From Planctomycetota bacterium (GTDB lineage Bacteria; Planctomycetota; UBA1135; GCA-002686595), in assembly GCA_016872715.1 (NCBI GenBank), contig VGZD01000012.1, forward strand, positions 1 through 49,882: DNA of 49,882 nt, in the 5' to 3' direction. The notes under the pieces are model-generated. The model was not told the origin of the DNA. It made no database searches and was given only the letters and a program-made list of their open reading frames with translations. How positions within the stretch are numbered: position 1 is the stretch's first letter; each line of letters begins with the position of its first letter. Made by a program: the position numbers and the translations under genes. This document shows, in pieces, positions 8,650 through 18,345 of the stretch.

Positions 8650-9336
8650 CTAGCGCTCGCGGACCTCGGCGCGACCGTCGGGGTGGCCGATCACGAGCAC
8701 GTGGGCGAGGCCGATGAACAGGCCGCTCTCGACCACGCCGGGAATGGCGTCGATCGCGCGCTCGAGGGCGGCGGGATCGGCGATGCCGTCGGCGAAGCGG
8801 CAGTCGAGGATCTCGTTGTGGTTGTCGGTCAGGTAGCGGCCGCCGTCCTTGGCGGTGCGCAGGCGCGGCTGGCAGCCCAGCCGCGCGAGGGCGCGCTCGA
8901 CCACGGGCCGCGCGAACGGCGCCACTTCGACCGGGAGCGCGAAGGTGCTGCCCAGCCGCGGCACGACTTTCTCCGGCCCGACCACGATCACCTCGCGGCG
9001 CGAAATCGCGGCCACGACCTTCTCGCGCAGCAACGCGCCGCCGCCGCCCTTCACCATGGCGAACTGCGGGTCGATCTCGTCGGCGCCATCGATCGTGAGG
9101 TCGATCGACGTCACCTCGTCCAAGCTCGCGAGCGGGATGCCGAGCGCGCGGGCCTTGTGCTCGGTGTCGAGCGAGGTCGGGACGCCGCGCACGCGCAGGC
9201 CCTCGGCGCGGATGCGCTCGCCGAGCGCGAGCAGGGTGAAGTGCACCGTCGAGCCAGTGCCCAGACCCAGAGTCATGCCGGTGCGGACGAAGTCGGCCGC
9301 CCGGCGGCCGGCGATTTCCTTCGGGGAGAGGGTCAT
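8650..9336 (-). CDS. rpiA: Ribose-5-phosphate isomerase A
   Basis: This 228-residue enzyme interconverts ribose 5-phosphate and ribulose 5-phosphate in the pentose phosphate pathway. The family's phosphate loop GLGTGST is at residues 24-30. It is followed by TIDGADEID near residue 82 and KGGGGALLREK near residue 95, which contains the catalytic acid. Later come VGPEKVV and DNHNEILDC. Length and order of motifs match RpiA throughout. The start at 9336 fits the usual N-terminus. It is divergent from feoA. Confidence 0.95.
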   Translation of the reverse strand: MTLSPKEIAGRRAADFVRTGMTLGLGTGSTVHFTLLALGERIRAEGLRVRGVPTSLDTEHKARALGIPLASLDEVTSIDLTIDGADEIDPQFAMVKGGGGALLREKVVAAISRREVIVVGPEKVVPRLGSTFALPVEVAPFARPVVERALARLGCQPRLRTAKDGGRYLTDNHNEILDCRFADGIADPAALERAIDAIPGVVESGLFIGLAHVLVIGHPDGRAEVRER

Positions 9337-9497
9337 GGGGCGTGTCTTGGCCCTCGCTCGGGTCGTTTTGGGGGGGGCGGACGGGGCGCGAAAGGGGGAG
9401 CGGCGTGGGTGCGGAGCTCCCGGGCACGGGATGGTAGGCGCGGCTGCGCACCGCTACCACTTTCCCGCGCGGGCCAGTGCGAGCTACACTTTTGGCA

Positions 9498-9514
9498 TTG
9501 AGATTCAGTCTCAA
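9498..9514. promoter_or_regulatory. Fur-box-like palindrome upstream of feoA
   Basis: TTGAGATTCAGTCTCAA is an inverted repeat with perfect 6-base arms. Read as a 7-1-7 element it is TGAGATT-C-AGTCTCA, the layout of Fur operators of the GAGAAT type. It sits 20 bases before the feoA GTG start, where bound Fur-Fe(II) would block transcription. It also argues against the earlier GTG at 9477, which would place the operator inside the gene. Confidence 0.65.
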
Positions 9515-9533
9515 CAAGCCGACAACACCCACC

Positions 9534-9767
9534 GTGACCTCGCTCGACCTGCTCTCCCCCGGTACCCGCGCCCGCCTCGTTTCGATCGGCGGCGAGCGCG
9601 CCTTCCGTTGTCGCCTGATGGAGCTCGGACTGTTGCCCGGGACGGCGCTGCGGCTCGTGCGCAAGGCGGACCTAGGAGGCGTGCTCGAGCTCGAGGTGCG
9701 CGGCTGTCGCCTGACCGTGCGCCACCTCGAGGCGCGCTCGCTCGCGGTCGTTCCCCTGGAAGGTTGA
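9534..9767 (+). CDS. feoA: Ferrous iron transport protein FeoA
   Basis: This 77-residue SH3-like cytoplasmic protein is needed for FeoB activity. The family pattern is clear: SLDLLSPGTRARLVSIGG, then RRLMELGLLPGT in the form CRLMELGLLPGTALRLVRKA, then GGVLELEVRGCRLTVRHLEA. I chose the GTG at 9534 because it gives the normal FeoA length and N-terminus and leaves the Fur-box-like operator upstream. feoB follows after 19 bases, so the two genes form an iron-uptake operon. Confidence 0.92.
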   Translation: MTSLDLLSPGTRARLVSIGGERAFRCRLMELGLLPGTALRLVRKADLGGVLELEVRGCRLTVRHLEARSLAVVPLEG

Positions 9768-9786
9768 CGGAGCGGCGCGAGAGCCC

Positions 9787-11991
<2,205 letters not shown>

Positions 11992-12047
11992 GTTCGTCGA
12001 GCGCACCCGTTGCGCTCTCGCGCGAGCTGGCGTCCAATCGTGAGCGC

Positions 12048-12584
12048 ATGACTCCCACACTCGCTCGCGACGCGCGCTCGGTCTCGCTGTGGCTCGCGTC
12101 GATCCCCTCGCCGCTGGGAATGCTGGAGGCGGCGGCGTGCGAAGCGGGCGTGTGCGAGCTCGCGTTTCCGCGCGGGCGCGAGCGCGACGCCGAACTGGGG
12201 GCGCTCAGTGAACTCCTCGGCGCGCAGCGCGTGCGCGGATCGCATCGCCACCTCGAACGGCTCGCCGAGGAGCTCGAGCGCTACTTCGCGGGAAAACTCA
12301 CGCGCTTCCGCGTTCCGCTCCACGCGCCGGGCACGGCCTTCGAACGCCGCGCGTGGAGCGCCTTGCTCGAAATCCCCTACGGCGCGACGTGGAGCTACGG
12401 CCAGCAAGCCGCGGCGATGGGCCAGCCCCGCGCGTCGCGCGCCGTCGGCGCGGCCAACGGTCGCAACCGCATCGCGATCGTGATTCCCTGCCACCGCGTG
12501 ATCGGCGCGAACGGCGCGCTCGTCGGCTACGCCGCGGGCGTCGAGCGCAAGCGCTTCCTGCTCGAGCTCGAACGCGCGCGCTAG
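12048..12584 (+). CDS. ogt: Methylated-DNA-[protein]-cysteine S-methyltransferase
   Basis: This 178-residue suicide repair protein transfers the alkyl group from O6-alkylguanine in DNA to its own cysteine. The active-site motif IPCHRVIG is at residues 146-153, with Cys148 as acceptor. The helix-turn-helix RASRAVGAANGRN lies just before it, and YGATWSYGQQAA and the C-terminal GYAAGVERKRFLLELE match the family. It has the compact Ogt form without an Ada regulatory domain. It starts 56 bases after feoB and may be read through from feoAB. A perfect hairpin follows the stop. Confidence 0.93.
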   Translation: MTPTLARDARSVSLWLASIPSPLGMLEAAACEAGVCELAFPRGRERDAELGALSELLGAQRVRGSHRHLERLAEELERYFAGKLTRFRVPLHAPGTAFERRAWSALLEIPYGATWSYGQQAAAMGQPRASRAVGAANGRNRIAIVIPCHRVIGANGALVGYAAGVERKRFLLELERAR

Positions 12585-12595
12585 CGTCCCACGGA

Positions 12596-12639
12596 GCAAC
12601 CCCGCACGCGGTCGCGGAGCGAACACGGCGCGGGGTTGC
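12596..12639. terminator. Bidirectional hairpin terminator between ogt and dsbD
   Basis: GCAACCCCGC (12596-12605) and GCGGGGTTGC (12630-12639) form a perfect 10-bp stem around 24 bases. It lies between convergent ogt (plus) and the DsbD-like gene (minus, stop at 12659), so it can end both transcripts. Confidence 0.6.
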
Positions 12640-12658
12640 GGGAGCGAGCGGTGCGCGG

Positions 12659-15100
12659 TTAGCGCAGCGACTTGGTCAGGAACTCGGCGAATCTCGTTCC
12701 GTCGCCGATGGGAGGAGCGTCGGGACCGGGGAAACGCGCCTTGATCTTGCGCGTGGCCGGATCGATCGCGAGGTAGTACGGCGTCGCGCGCGCGCCGGCG
12801 AGCTCGTCTTGCAGCTTCGTCGTGCGCTCGATCACGTCCGGGTGCTTGAAGTCGTCGATGTGCAGGCGCGCTTCGACGAACTTCTCGCGCAGGATCCCGC
12901 CGACCGCGGGGCGATGGAAGACGTCCACTTCCATCGCACGGCAGCTCACTCACAAGTAGCCGGTGAAATTCACCAGCAGGAGTTTCTCCTGCTGTTGCGC
13001 GAGCACGAGCGCGGCCTCGTAGTCGTCCTTGACGATCTCGTGTTCCTTCTTCGCCGCCGAGGCGAGCTCGCCGCCGCCGGACTCGAAGCCCGCGACGCGC
13101 GGAGTCGAGTATGGCGGCGCGATCTGCGTGAAGATCGGATCGAGGCGATTGCCCAGCGCTCCGAAGCCGCAGTAGACCGAGAGGCACAGGAACGCCATGC
13201 CCGCGAGCAGTCGCCCGCCGCCGATCTCGCCCGTCTCGCCGTGATAGCGGATCAGGCCGAGCAAGTAGATCGCCGTGATCAGGAACACCGCGAACCACAG
13301 CGCGAGGAACAGCTCGCGCGGCAGCACCTGCCAGTCGTACGCCAAGTCGGCGTTCGAGAAGAACTTCAGCGCCGCCGCGAACTCGACGAAGCCGAGCGTC
13401 ACTTTCAGCGTGTTCATCCACTCGCCGGCGCGCGGGATCGAGCTGAGCTTGCCCGGCACGAGCGAGAGCGCGACGAACGGCAGCGCCATGGTCAGGCCGA
13501 AGGTGCCCATGCCGAGCACGATGCGTTCCCAGTTGCCGCTCGACGCGCCGACGGAGAGGAGGCTTCCGACGAAGGGCGCCGTGCACGTGAACGACGTGAT
13601 CACCAGCGTCGCGCCCATGAAGAACACGCCGAGGTAGCCGCCGCTCGTGCGCGCCTGCCCGGCCATGTTCATCAGGAACTGCGGCGGCTCGAGGTTGAAC
13701 AGACCGAGCAGCGACAGCGCGAACACGACGAAGAAACCCCCGATCACGAGGTTGGTGACCGGGTGCGCGGCGAACTGGATGATCGGCGCTCCGACCAGCA
13801 CGCCGATCAAGATGAACATCAGCACGATGCCCAGCCCGTACAGCGCGCTCAGCGTGAAGCGCTTGCCCTGCTGCTGCGAAGCCTGCTTGGTGAAGAACGA
13901 GATCGTGATCGGGATCATCGGGTAGGTGCACGGCATCAGGAGCGAGAACACGCCCCAGAACACCGCCAGCCCGAGGAACTCGAGCAGTCCCGTTTCCTCC
14001 GCCGGCACTTCGCCCGACGCGCGCTGCGCGCTCGCGTCCGCGCTCGCCGCGCCCGGCGGCGGAAAACCCTCGAAGATCGAGTCGTCGCCCGGGCCGAGGC
14101 TCTCCACCGCGGCGGCGAATCGCACGCACACCTGCGGGTCGCAGGTCTGGCCGGTGATGTCGACGTTGGCCTTCGAGACGTCGGCGCCCGGCTCGAGCTC
14201 GCCGCGCGCGAACAGCACGATCGAGCCCTCGTGCTGCCACGCCCAAGTCGGCCCCCCGTTCGCGCCGTAGGCCTGCTCGCCCTTGTGGGGAGCGGGCCAC
14301 GTGAGCTTGCCCCACGCGATGCCGTCGCCGCCGAGCTCGACCGTCGTCGGCACGGCGAGCGCGTCCTCGGGGCCGAGCTGCTCATGAAAGAGGTGCCAGG
14401 TCGGATCGATGTCGATGCGGATCGCCGCGCGCGCCTCGCCATCGACGACGCGCGTGTAGAGCTCGACGCGCGCGTGCGCGTCGGGATCCTCGAAGGGCAC
14501 GAAGGGCAGCGGCCCATCGTCCTCGTCGCTCGCCTCGGTCTCCGTGGCTGGCGCGGGCTCACTCGGCCCCTTCAGATCCGCCGGAAAGTCGGCGAAGACC
14601 GCGTCGGGGCCCGCACCGCCGTTCGTGGCGCTGCCCTTGAACATCAGGCACACGCCGCCGGTCTCACAGGTCTGGCCCTCGAGCCGCGCACTCGCCGTCG
14701 CGAGGTCGGCGCCCTGCGCGAGCTCGCCGCGCACGTACACGAGCAGCGTGCCGTGGTAGATGTTGACCGCGGTCGGATTGCCGTCGCTGCCGAACTCCTG
14801 CTGCTCGATCTCCGGCGCGGGCCAGCGCGGCGTCCCCCACGCGACTTCGTTGCCCGCGAAACTGAGCACGCTCGGCAGGCCGACCGCCGTCGGGCTCCCG
14901 AGCTCGTGGCCGTAGAGATGCCAGCCCGGCGTGACCTTGATGCGCACCACGCCGCGCACGTCGCGGCCCTCGGCGCGGACGAAGAACTCGAGCTTGGCCT
15001 TGGGAGACTGGGCTGCGAACTGGGCGGCGCGAGCGGGGCCGGCGAGCGGGGCGAGCAGCGCCACGAGCCACAAGCCAACGAGGTGAAAGAAGTGCGTCAT
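12659..15100 (-). CDS. DsbD-family thiol:disulfide reductase with in-frame TGA (probable selenocysteine)
   Basis: Read through a TGA at 12950-12952, this is an 813-residue DsbD-like membrane protein, which moves electrons from the cytoplasm to envelope thiol proteins. It has a signal peptide (MTHFFHLVGLWLVALLAPLA). Two N-terminal DsbD-alpha-like domains follow, with GQTCETGGVC and GQTCDPQVC near residues 180 and 345. The transmembrane core has the redox cysteines in MPCTYP and TCTAP. The C-terminal thioredoxin-fold domain begins LLLVNFTGYL, then TGA, then VSCRAMEVDVFHRP. In homologues this motif is C-V-x-C, so the TGA falls exactly on the first redox Cys (residue 717; Cys720 follows). The 96 residues after the TGA continue the family fold to a TAA. 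A SECIS-like hairpin lies 12 bases after the TGA. A plain truncation would leave the protein without its catalytic C-terminal domain. Confidence 0.85.
12911..12937 (-). promoter_or_regulatory. Bacterial SECIS-like hairpin in the dsbD-like gene
   Basis: In the mRNA, GCGAUGGAAG pairs perfectly with CUUCCAUCGC (10 bp) around the 7-nt loop UGGACGU. The stem begins 12 nt after the UGA and the loop 22 nt after it. This fits the bacterial SECIS description I know: stem 4-16 bp, apical loop 16-37 nt from UGA, G among the first two loop bases. SelB would bind it to insert selenocysteine. Confidence 0.8.
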
Positions 15101-15134
15101 AGGGGGGATGGGAGTCGCGTCGCTGTCGGCGCGT

Positions 15135-15176
15135 GGCCGAGCAGCGTACGGGGCCGAGCAGCGTACGGGGCCGAGC
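15135..15176. repeat. 17-bp tandem repeat upstream of the dsbD-like gene
   Basis: GGCCGAGCAGCGTACGG occurs at 15135-15151 and again at 15152-15168, followed by a partial third copy (GGCCGAGC, 15169-15176). It lies 35 bases upstream of the dsbD-like start, in the divergent promoter region. Confidence 0.8.
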
Positions 15177-15309
15177 GCGCGGGACGAGGTAGCGGCGCCC
15201 CAATCGTGCACCGATCTTACGGGTGGAGACCGCCCGAGGTTGGGTGCACGCGCCGCAGGGCTATCATCCGGCGGTCCGCTCAGCCCTCGCGCACCACACA
15301 AGAGTCCGC

Positions 15310-15954
15310 ATGCAAGCCGCCCTGCACCTGTTCGGTTTGGCCATCGCCCTCTCCGTCGCACCGCTCGCGCCCCAGCCGCGCCGCTCGTCCCAGCAGACCC
15401 CGGGCCGCACGGGCGCGCCGAGCGCTGGCCCGATCGAGATCACCCCGCGCCGCACCGCCGCGGGCGACAAGGCGCGCGAGAGCCTGCTCGGCGTGTGGGA
15501 GCTCGTCGAGGCCGACTGGAGCTCCACGCGCTTCAGCGGCGCGAATTGCCGCGGCTACCTCACCGTGCTCCCCGAACACTGCACGTTGATCGTGCGCCTC
15601 GAGGACCCAGTCACGAACCTCCCCAACACGGTCGACCTCGGCCTCAGCGCTGGCGCCTACCGCTGGACCTACGACGACGCGAAGCTCTCGATGGTCTTCT
15701 CGACCCTGCTCGCGGGGACCGACATGGACGATCCCGACGGCGTCGTGCGCTACGAGCCCGTGGGCGCGCGCCGCGAGTACTCCGCCGTGGTCGGCGAGCG
15801 CGACCTCGTCCTCACGCGCGGCCAAGGTGAACGCCGCCTGTTCTTCCGCCGCCTTTCCAAGGGCATCCCCGGCGCTCCCAAGCCCGACGCCAAGTCCCCG
15901 CCGACGTCCCCGCCGACGCCCCCCACGGGTGCGCCCGACAAGGGCGCTCGCTAG
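15310..15954 (+). CDS. Exported hypothetical protein
   Basis: I do not recognise a named family. The 214-residue protein starts with a signal peptide (MQAALHLFGLAIALSVAPLAPQP), which supports the ATG at 15310 over the longer open frame. The central part, residues 60-185, looks like a small beta-barrel of lipocalin type: LLGVWELVEADWSSTRFSG, then CTLIVRLEDP, YRWTYDDAKLSMVF, and ERDLVLTRGQGERRLFFRRL. The C-terminus is a Pro/Thr-rich linker (SPPTSPPTPPTGAP) that could span or anchor to the wall. It is divergent from the dsbD-like gene. An extracytoplasmic binding or protective role is only a guess. Confidence 0.65.
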   Translation: MQAALHLFGLAIALSVAPLAPQPRRSSQQTPGRTGAPSAGPIEITPRRTAAGDKARESLLGVWELVEADWSSTRFSGANCRGYLTVLPEHCTLIVRLEDPVTNLPNTVDLGLSAGAYRWTYDDAKLSMVFSTLLAGTDMDDPDGVVRYEPVGARREYSAVVGERDLVLTRGQGERRLFFRRLSKGIPGAPKPDAKSPPTSPPTPPTGAPDKGAR

Positions 15955-16063
15955 CCCGCCCGCTCAGCGCCGCCCCACCGCTGCGGCCTCTAGATTCCCC
16001 GCGCACCTTCGATCGCCGCTCGAGATGCCACCCTGGTCGTCGGAATGGACAGCGGCGCGGCGG

Positions 16064-16768
16064 TCAGCGACGACCGAGTTCGTTCAGCACTTCGCGCAGG
16101 CCGGGCGCGACGTTGCGCGCGATGCGCTCGTGACCCTTGGCGGTCGGATGCAGGCCGTCGGGCAAGTTCATCGTCGGCACACCGCCGACGCCGTCCATGA
16201 ACTTGGGCACGAACGAGACGCTGAGCTGCCGCGAGAGGCGCAGGTAGAGCTCTTCGAACTGCGCGACGTACTCGCTCCCGAGGCTGGCGGGCAGTTGCAC
16301 GCCGAGCAGGAGCACGCGCGCGTACTTCGCGCGGCACTTGTAGACGATCGAGCGCAGGTTGGCGTCGATGACCTCGGTCGGCTGACCGCGCAGGCCGTCG
16401 TTGCCGCCGAGCTCGATGACCACGACGTCGGGACTCGATTGCAGCAGGGACTCGATGCGCCGCACGCCGTCCGCGCTCGTGTCGCCGCTCCGCCCCGCGT
16501 TGACGAGCTCGAACGGCAGGCCCTCGGCCGCGAAATCGCGCTGCAAGACGGCGGGAAACGCCAACTCGGAGGGCAGGTGCAATCCGGCGGTGATGCTGTC
16601 ACCCAGAAACGCGACCCTGGGCGAACCGGGCGGGATCGTGGGCGCTTGCGGCGCGGGGGTGTCGGCCGCGCGCGCCCTTGCGTCGAGCGACGGATCGCGC
16701 GGCGCCGCCGACTCCTGCGTGCAGCCAAGCGCGAACGCGGCCGCCAACGCGGCGAGGGCGAGGCGCAT
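16064..16768 (-). CDS. SGNH-hydrolase lipoprotein, arylesterase / TesA-like
   Basis: This 234-residue protein has a lipobox (AFALGC, Cys16), so it is probably a lipoprotein. The GDSL/SGNH blocks are all present: FLGDSITAG with Ser58, a block II-like Gly93 in NAGRSGD, ELGGND with Asn123, and DGLHP with Asp204 and His207. The order and length match periplasmic TesA/arylesterases, which cleave short esters or thioesters. The true substrate is unknown. It starts eight bases after the stop of the MFS gene and is probably co-transcribed with it. Confidence 0.88.
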   Translation of the reverse strand: MRLALAALAAAFALGCTQESAAPRDPSLDARARAADTPAPQAPTIPPGSPRVAFLGDSITAGLHLPSELAFPAVLQRDFAAEGLPFELVNAGRSGDTSADGVRRIESLLQSSPDVVVIELGGNDGLRGQPTEVIDANLRSIVYKCRAKYARVLLLGVQLPASLGSEYVAQFEELYLRLSRQLSVSFVPKFMDGVGGVPTMNLPDGLHPTAKGHERIARNVAPGLREVLNELGRR

Positions 16769-16776
16769 GAGCGCGC

Positions 16777-18090
16777 TCACGTCGTGGCGCTGGCGCGCTT
16801 TCCGCCGGGATAGAACGCGAGCAGCAGCACGAGCACCACGAGCGAAGCCCACATCGGCGCAGAGAACAAGCGCCGTGTCTGATCTGGATCGGTGTAGTCG
16901 AGCGTCGAGCCGCCCTGCTGTGCCCAGGTCGCGATCTTCGTCGAGACCAAGCTGCCCACGATCACGCCGATGCCGACGATCACGAGGTTGTAGAGGCTCT
17001 GCGTGCTCGCGCGAATGTCGGTCGGCGCCTCCTCGTCGATGATCATGAAGGCGAGGAAGATGAAGCAGCCGAAGCACACGCCGTGCAGCGCCACGCCGAG
17101 CACGAGCGTGACGATCGGGTCGAGCGGGATCTCGTGCACGTAGGCGAAGAGCGCCATGCGCAGCGCGTAGGCCAGCGTGCCGAGGACGAGGATCGACTTG
17201 CGCGAGACCTTGCGCGCGAACACGGGAACGAGCGCGAGGACCGCGATCTCCGACATCTGGCCGACCGTCATCAAGCCGCCGCCGCCGACGCCAAAGACGC
17301 TGTTGATCGCGCCCGCCGCGTTCGACTGGAAGGCCGAGAGAAAGCCGCCGGTGTGCACGAAATAGAACTGGTGGATGCAGGCGATCGGAATCGTCAGCAG
17401 GAACAGCGTGAGCAGCGGGTTCTTCGAGACCGCGCGGAAGGCCCCCGCGATCGCGACCTTCTGGCCGGAGCTGCGCTGCGGCGGCGTGTCGGGCAGCGTG
17501 AAGCAGTACAAGCCCATCAACGCTCCGAGGATCGCCGAGAGCTTGAAGGCGTCCGCGCGACCTGCGTTCTGGGCCGCCGCGATCGCTGCGTCGTCCATGC
17601 CGGAGGGCGTGTGAACGAACAGCAGCCACTGCCCCATCGCGATGCCGACCGCGATCCAGCCAATCGTGCCCCACAGGCGCACCTTGCCGAACTGCCGCTG
17701 ACCATCCGTGAGGTGGTGGAACGCGAGGCTGTTGGTCAACGGCATCGTCGGGCAATACAGCATCGAGTACAGCAGTGAGAACGCGAGGAAGCCCGTGTAG
17801 CTCTCGATGCTCGCGAGCTGCCACATGAGCACCGCGCCCGCGAGGTGCAGCACGCCGAGGAACCTCTGCGTCGAGAACAACCGGTCCGCGATCTGTCCCG
17901 CGATGAACGGAGCCACGATCGCGCCGACGGCGCCGACCGCGAACATCGAGCCGATCTGGTCGTTCGAAAAGCCGCGATGTCCCTGCAAGAACGGGAACAG
18001 GATCGGCAGCCACGCGCCCCAGATGGCGTACTCGAGGAACATCATCGCCGAGAGGCGCGGAATCAGGGCCGACGCGGGCTGGTTCTTCAT
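16777..18090 (-). CDS. MFS transporter, nucleoside:H+ symporter type
   Basis: This 437-residue inner-membrane protein has about 12 hydrophobic segments. It resembles the NupG/XapB-like nucleoside:H+ symporter branch of the major facilitator superfamily. Supporting blocks are MFLEYAIWGAWLPIL at the first helix, YCPTMPLTNSLAFHHL, and FGKVRLWGTIGWIAVG around residues 120-155. The start at 18090 gives the usual N-terminus; the open frame continues further upstream without homology. It leads the pair with the SGNH lipoprotein. The substrate assignment rests on family resemblance alone. Confidence 0.82.
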   Translation of the reverse strand: MKNQPASALIPRLSAMMFLEYAIWGAWLPILFPFLQGHRGFSNDQIGSMFAVGAVGAIVAPFIAGQIADRLFSTQRFLGVLHLAGAVLMWQLASIESYTGFLAFSLLYSMLYCPTMPLTNSLAFHHLTDGQRQFGKVRLWGTIGWIAVGIAMGQWLLFVHTPSGMDDAAIAAAQNAGRADAFKLSAILGALMGLYCFTLPDTPPQRSSGQKVAIAGAFRAVSKNPLLTLFLLTIPIACIHQFYFVHTGGFLSAFQSNAAGAINSVFGVGGGGLMTVGQMSEIAVLALVPVFARKVSRKSILVLGTLAYALRMALFAYVHEIPLDPIVTLVLGVALHGVCFGCFIFLAFMIIDEEAPTDIRASTQSLYNLVIVGIGVIVGSLVSTKIATWAQQGGSTLDYTDPDQTRRLFSAPMWASLVVLVLLLAFYPGGKRASATT

Positions 18091-18288
18091 GCGGGAGGGC
18101 TCGTCGAGGTCAGGGTCGGGGCGCAGGCCACTGCCGCGCCATGCGACCCTTGTACCCCTGCCCGCCACCCACGGCGAGCCTCAATACGAACTCCGGCGCA
18201 CGCCGCCGCGACGCAGGTCGCCCCGCCGGAGCGTTCCTCGGCCTGACGTTCGCTGCGGCCCGCCCGCCCGCGGCCGGAGGTCGCGCCC

Positions 18289-18319
18289 CGCCGCCCCGCG
18301 CGTGTGGCGGGGGGCGGCG
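18289..18319 (-). terminator. Hairpin after the subtilase gene
   Basis: CGCCGCCCCGC (18289-18299) pairs with GCGGGGGGCGGCG (18307-18319) with a two-base G bulge, starting 26 bases past the subtilase stop. It separates the subtilase from the downstream MFS gene on the same strand. Confidence 0.45.
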
Positions 18320-18345
18320 TGCCTGTCTGATCGGCTGTCGCGGCG

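Noticed and set aside
9477-9533. Longer FeoA starting at GTG 9477
   Set aside because: The extension is not FeoA-like and would put the Fur-box-like palindrome inside the coding region.
12659-12949. Separate 96-residue gene starting at the GTG after the dsbD TGA
   Set aside because: It begins inside the C-x-x-C motif, has no ribosome site, and completes the DsbD thioredoxin-fold domain in the same frame. A read-through or Sec explanation is more economical.
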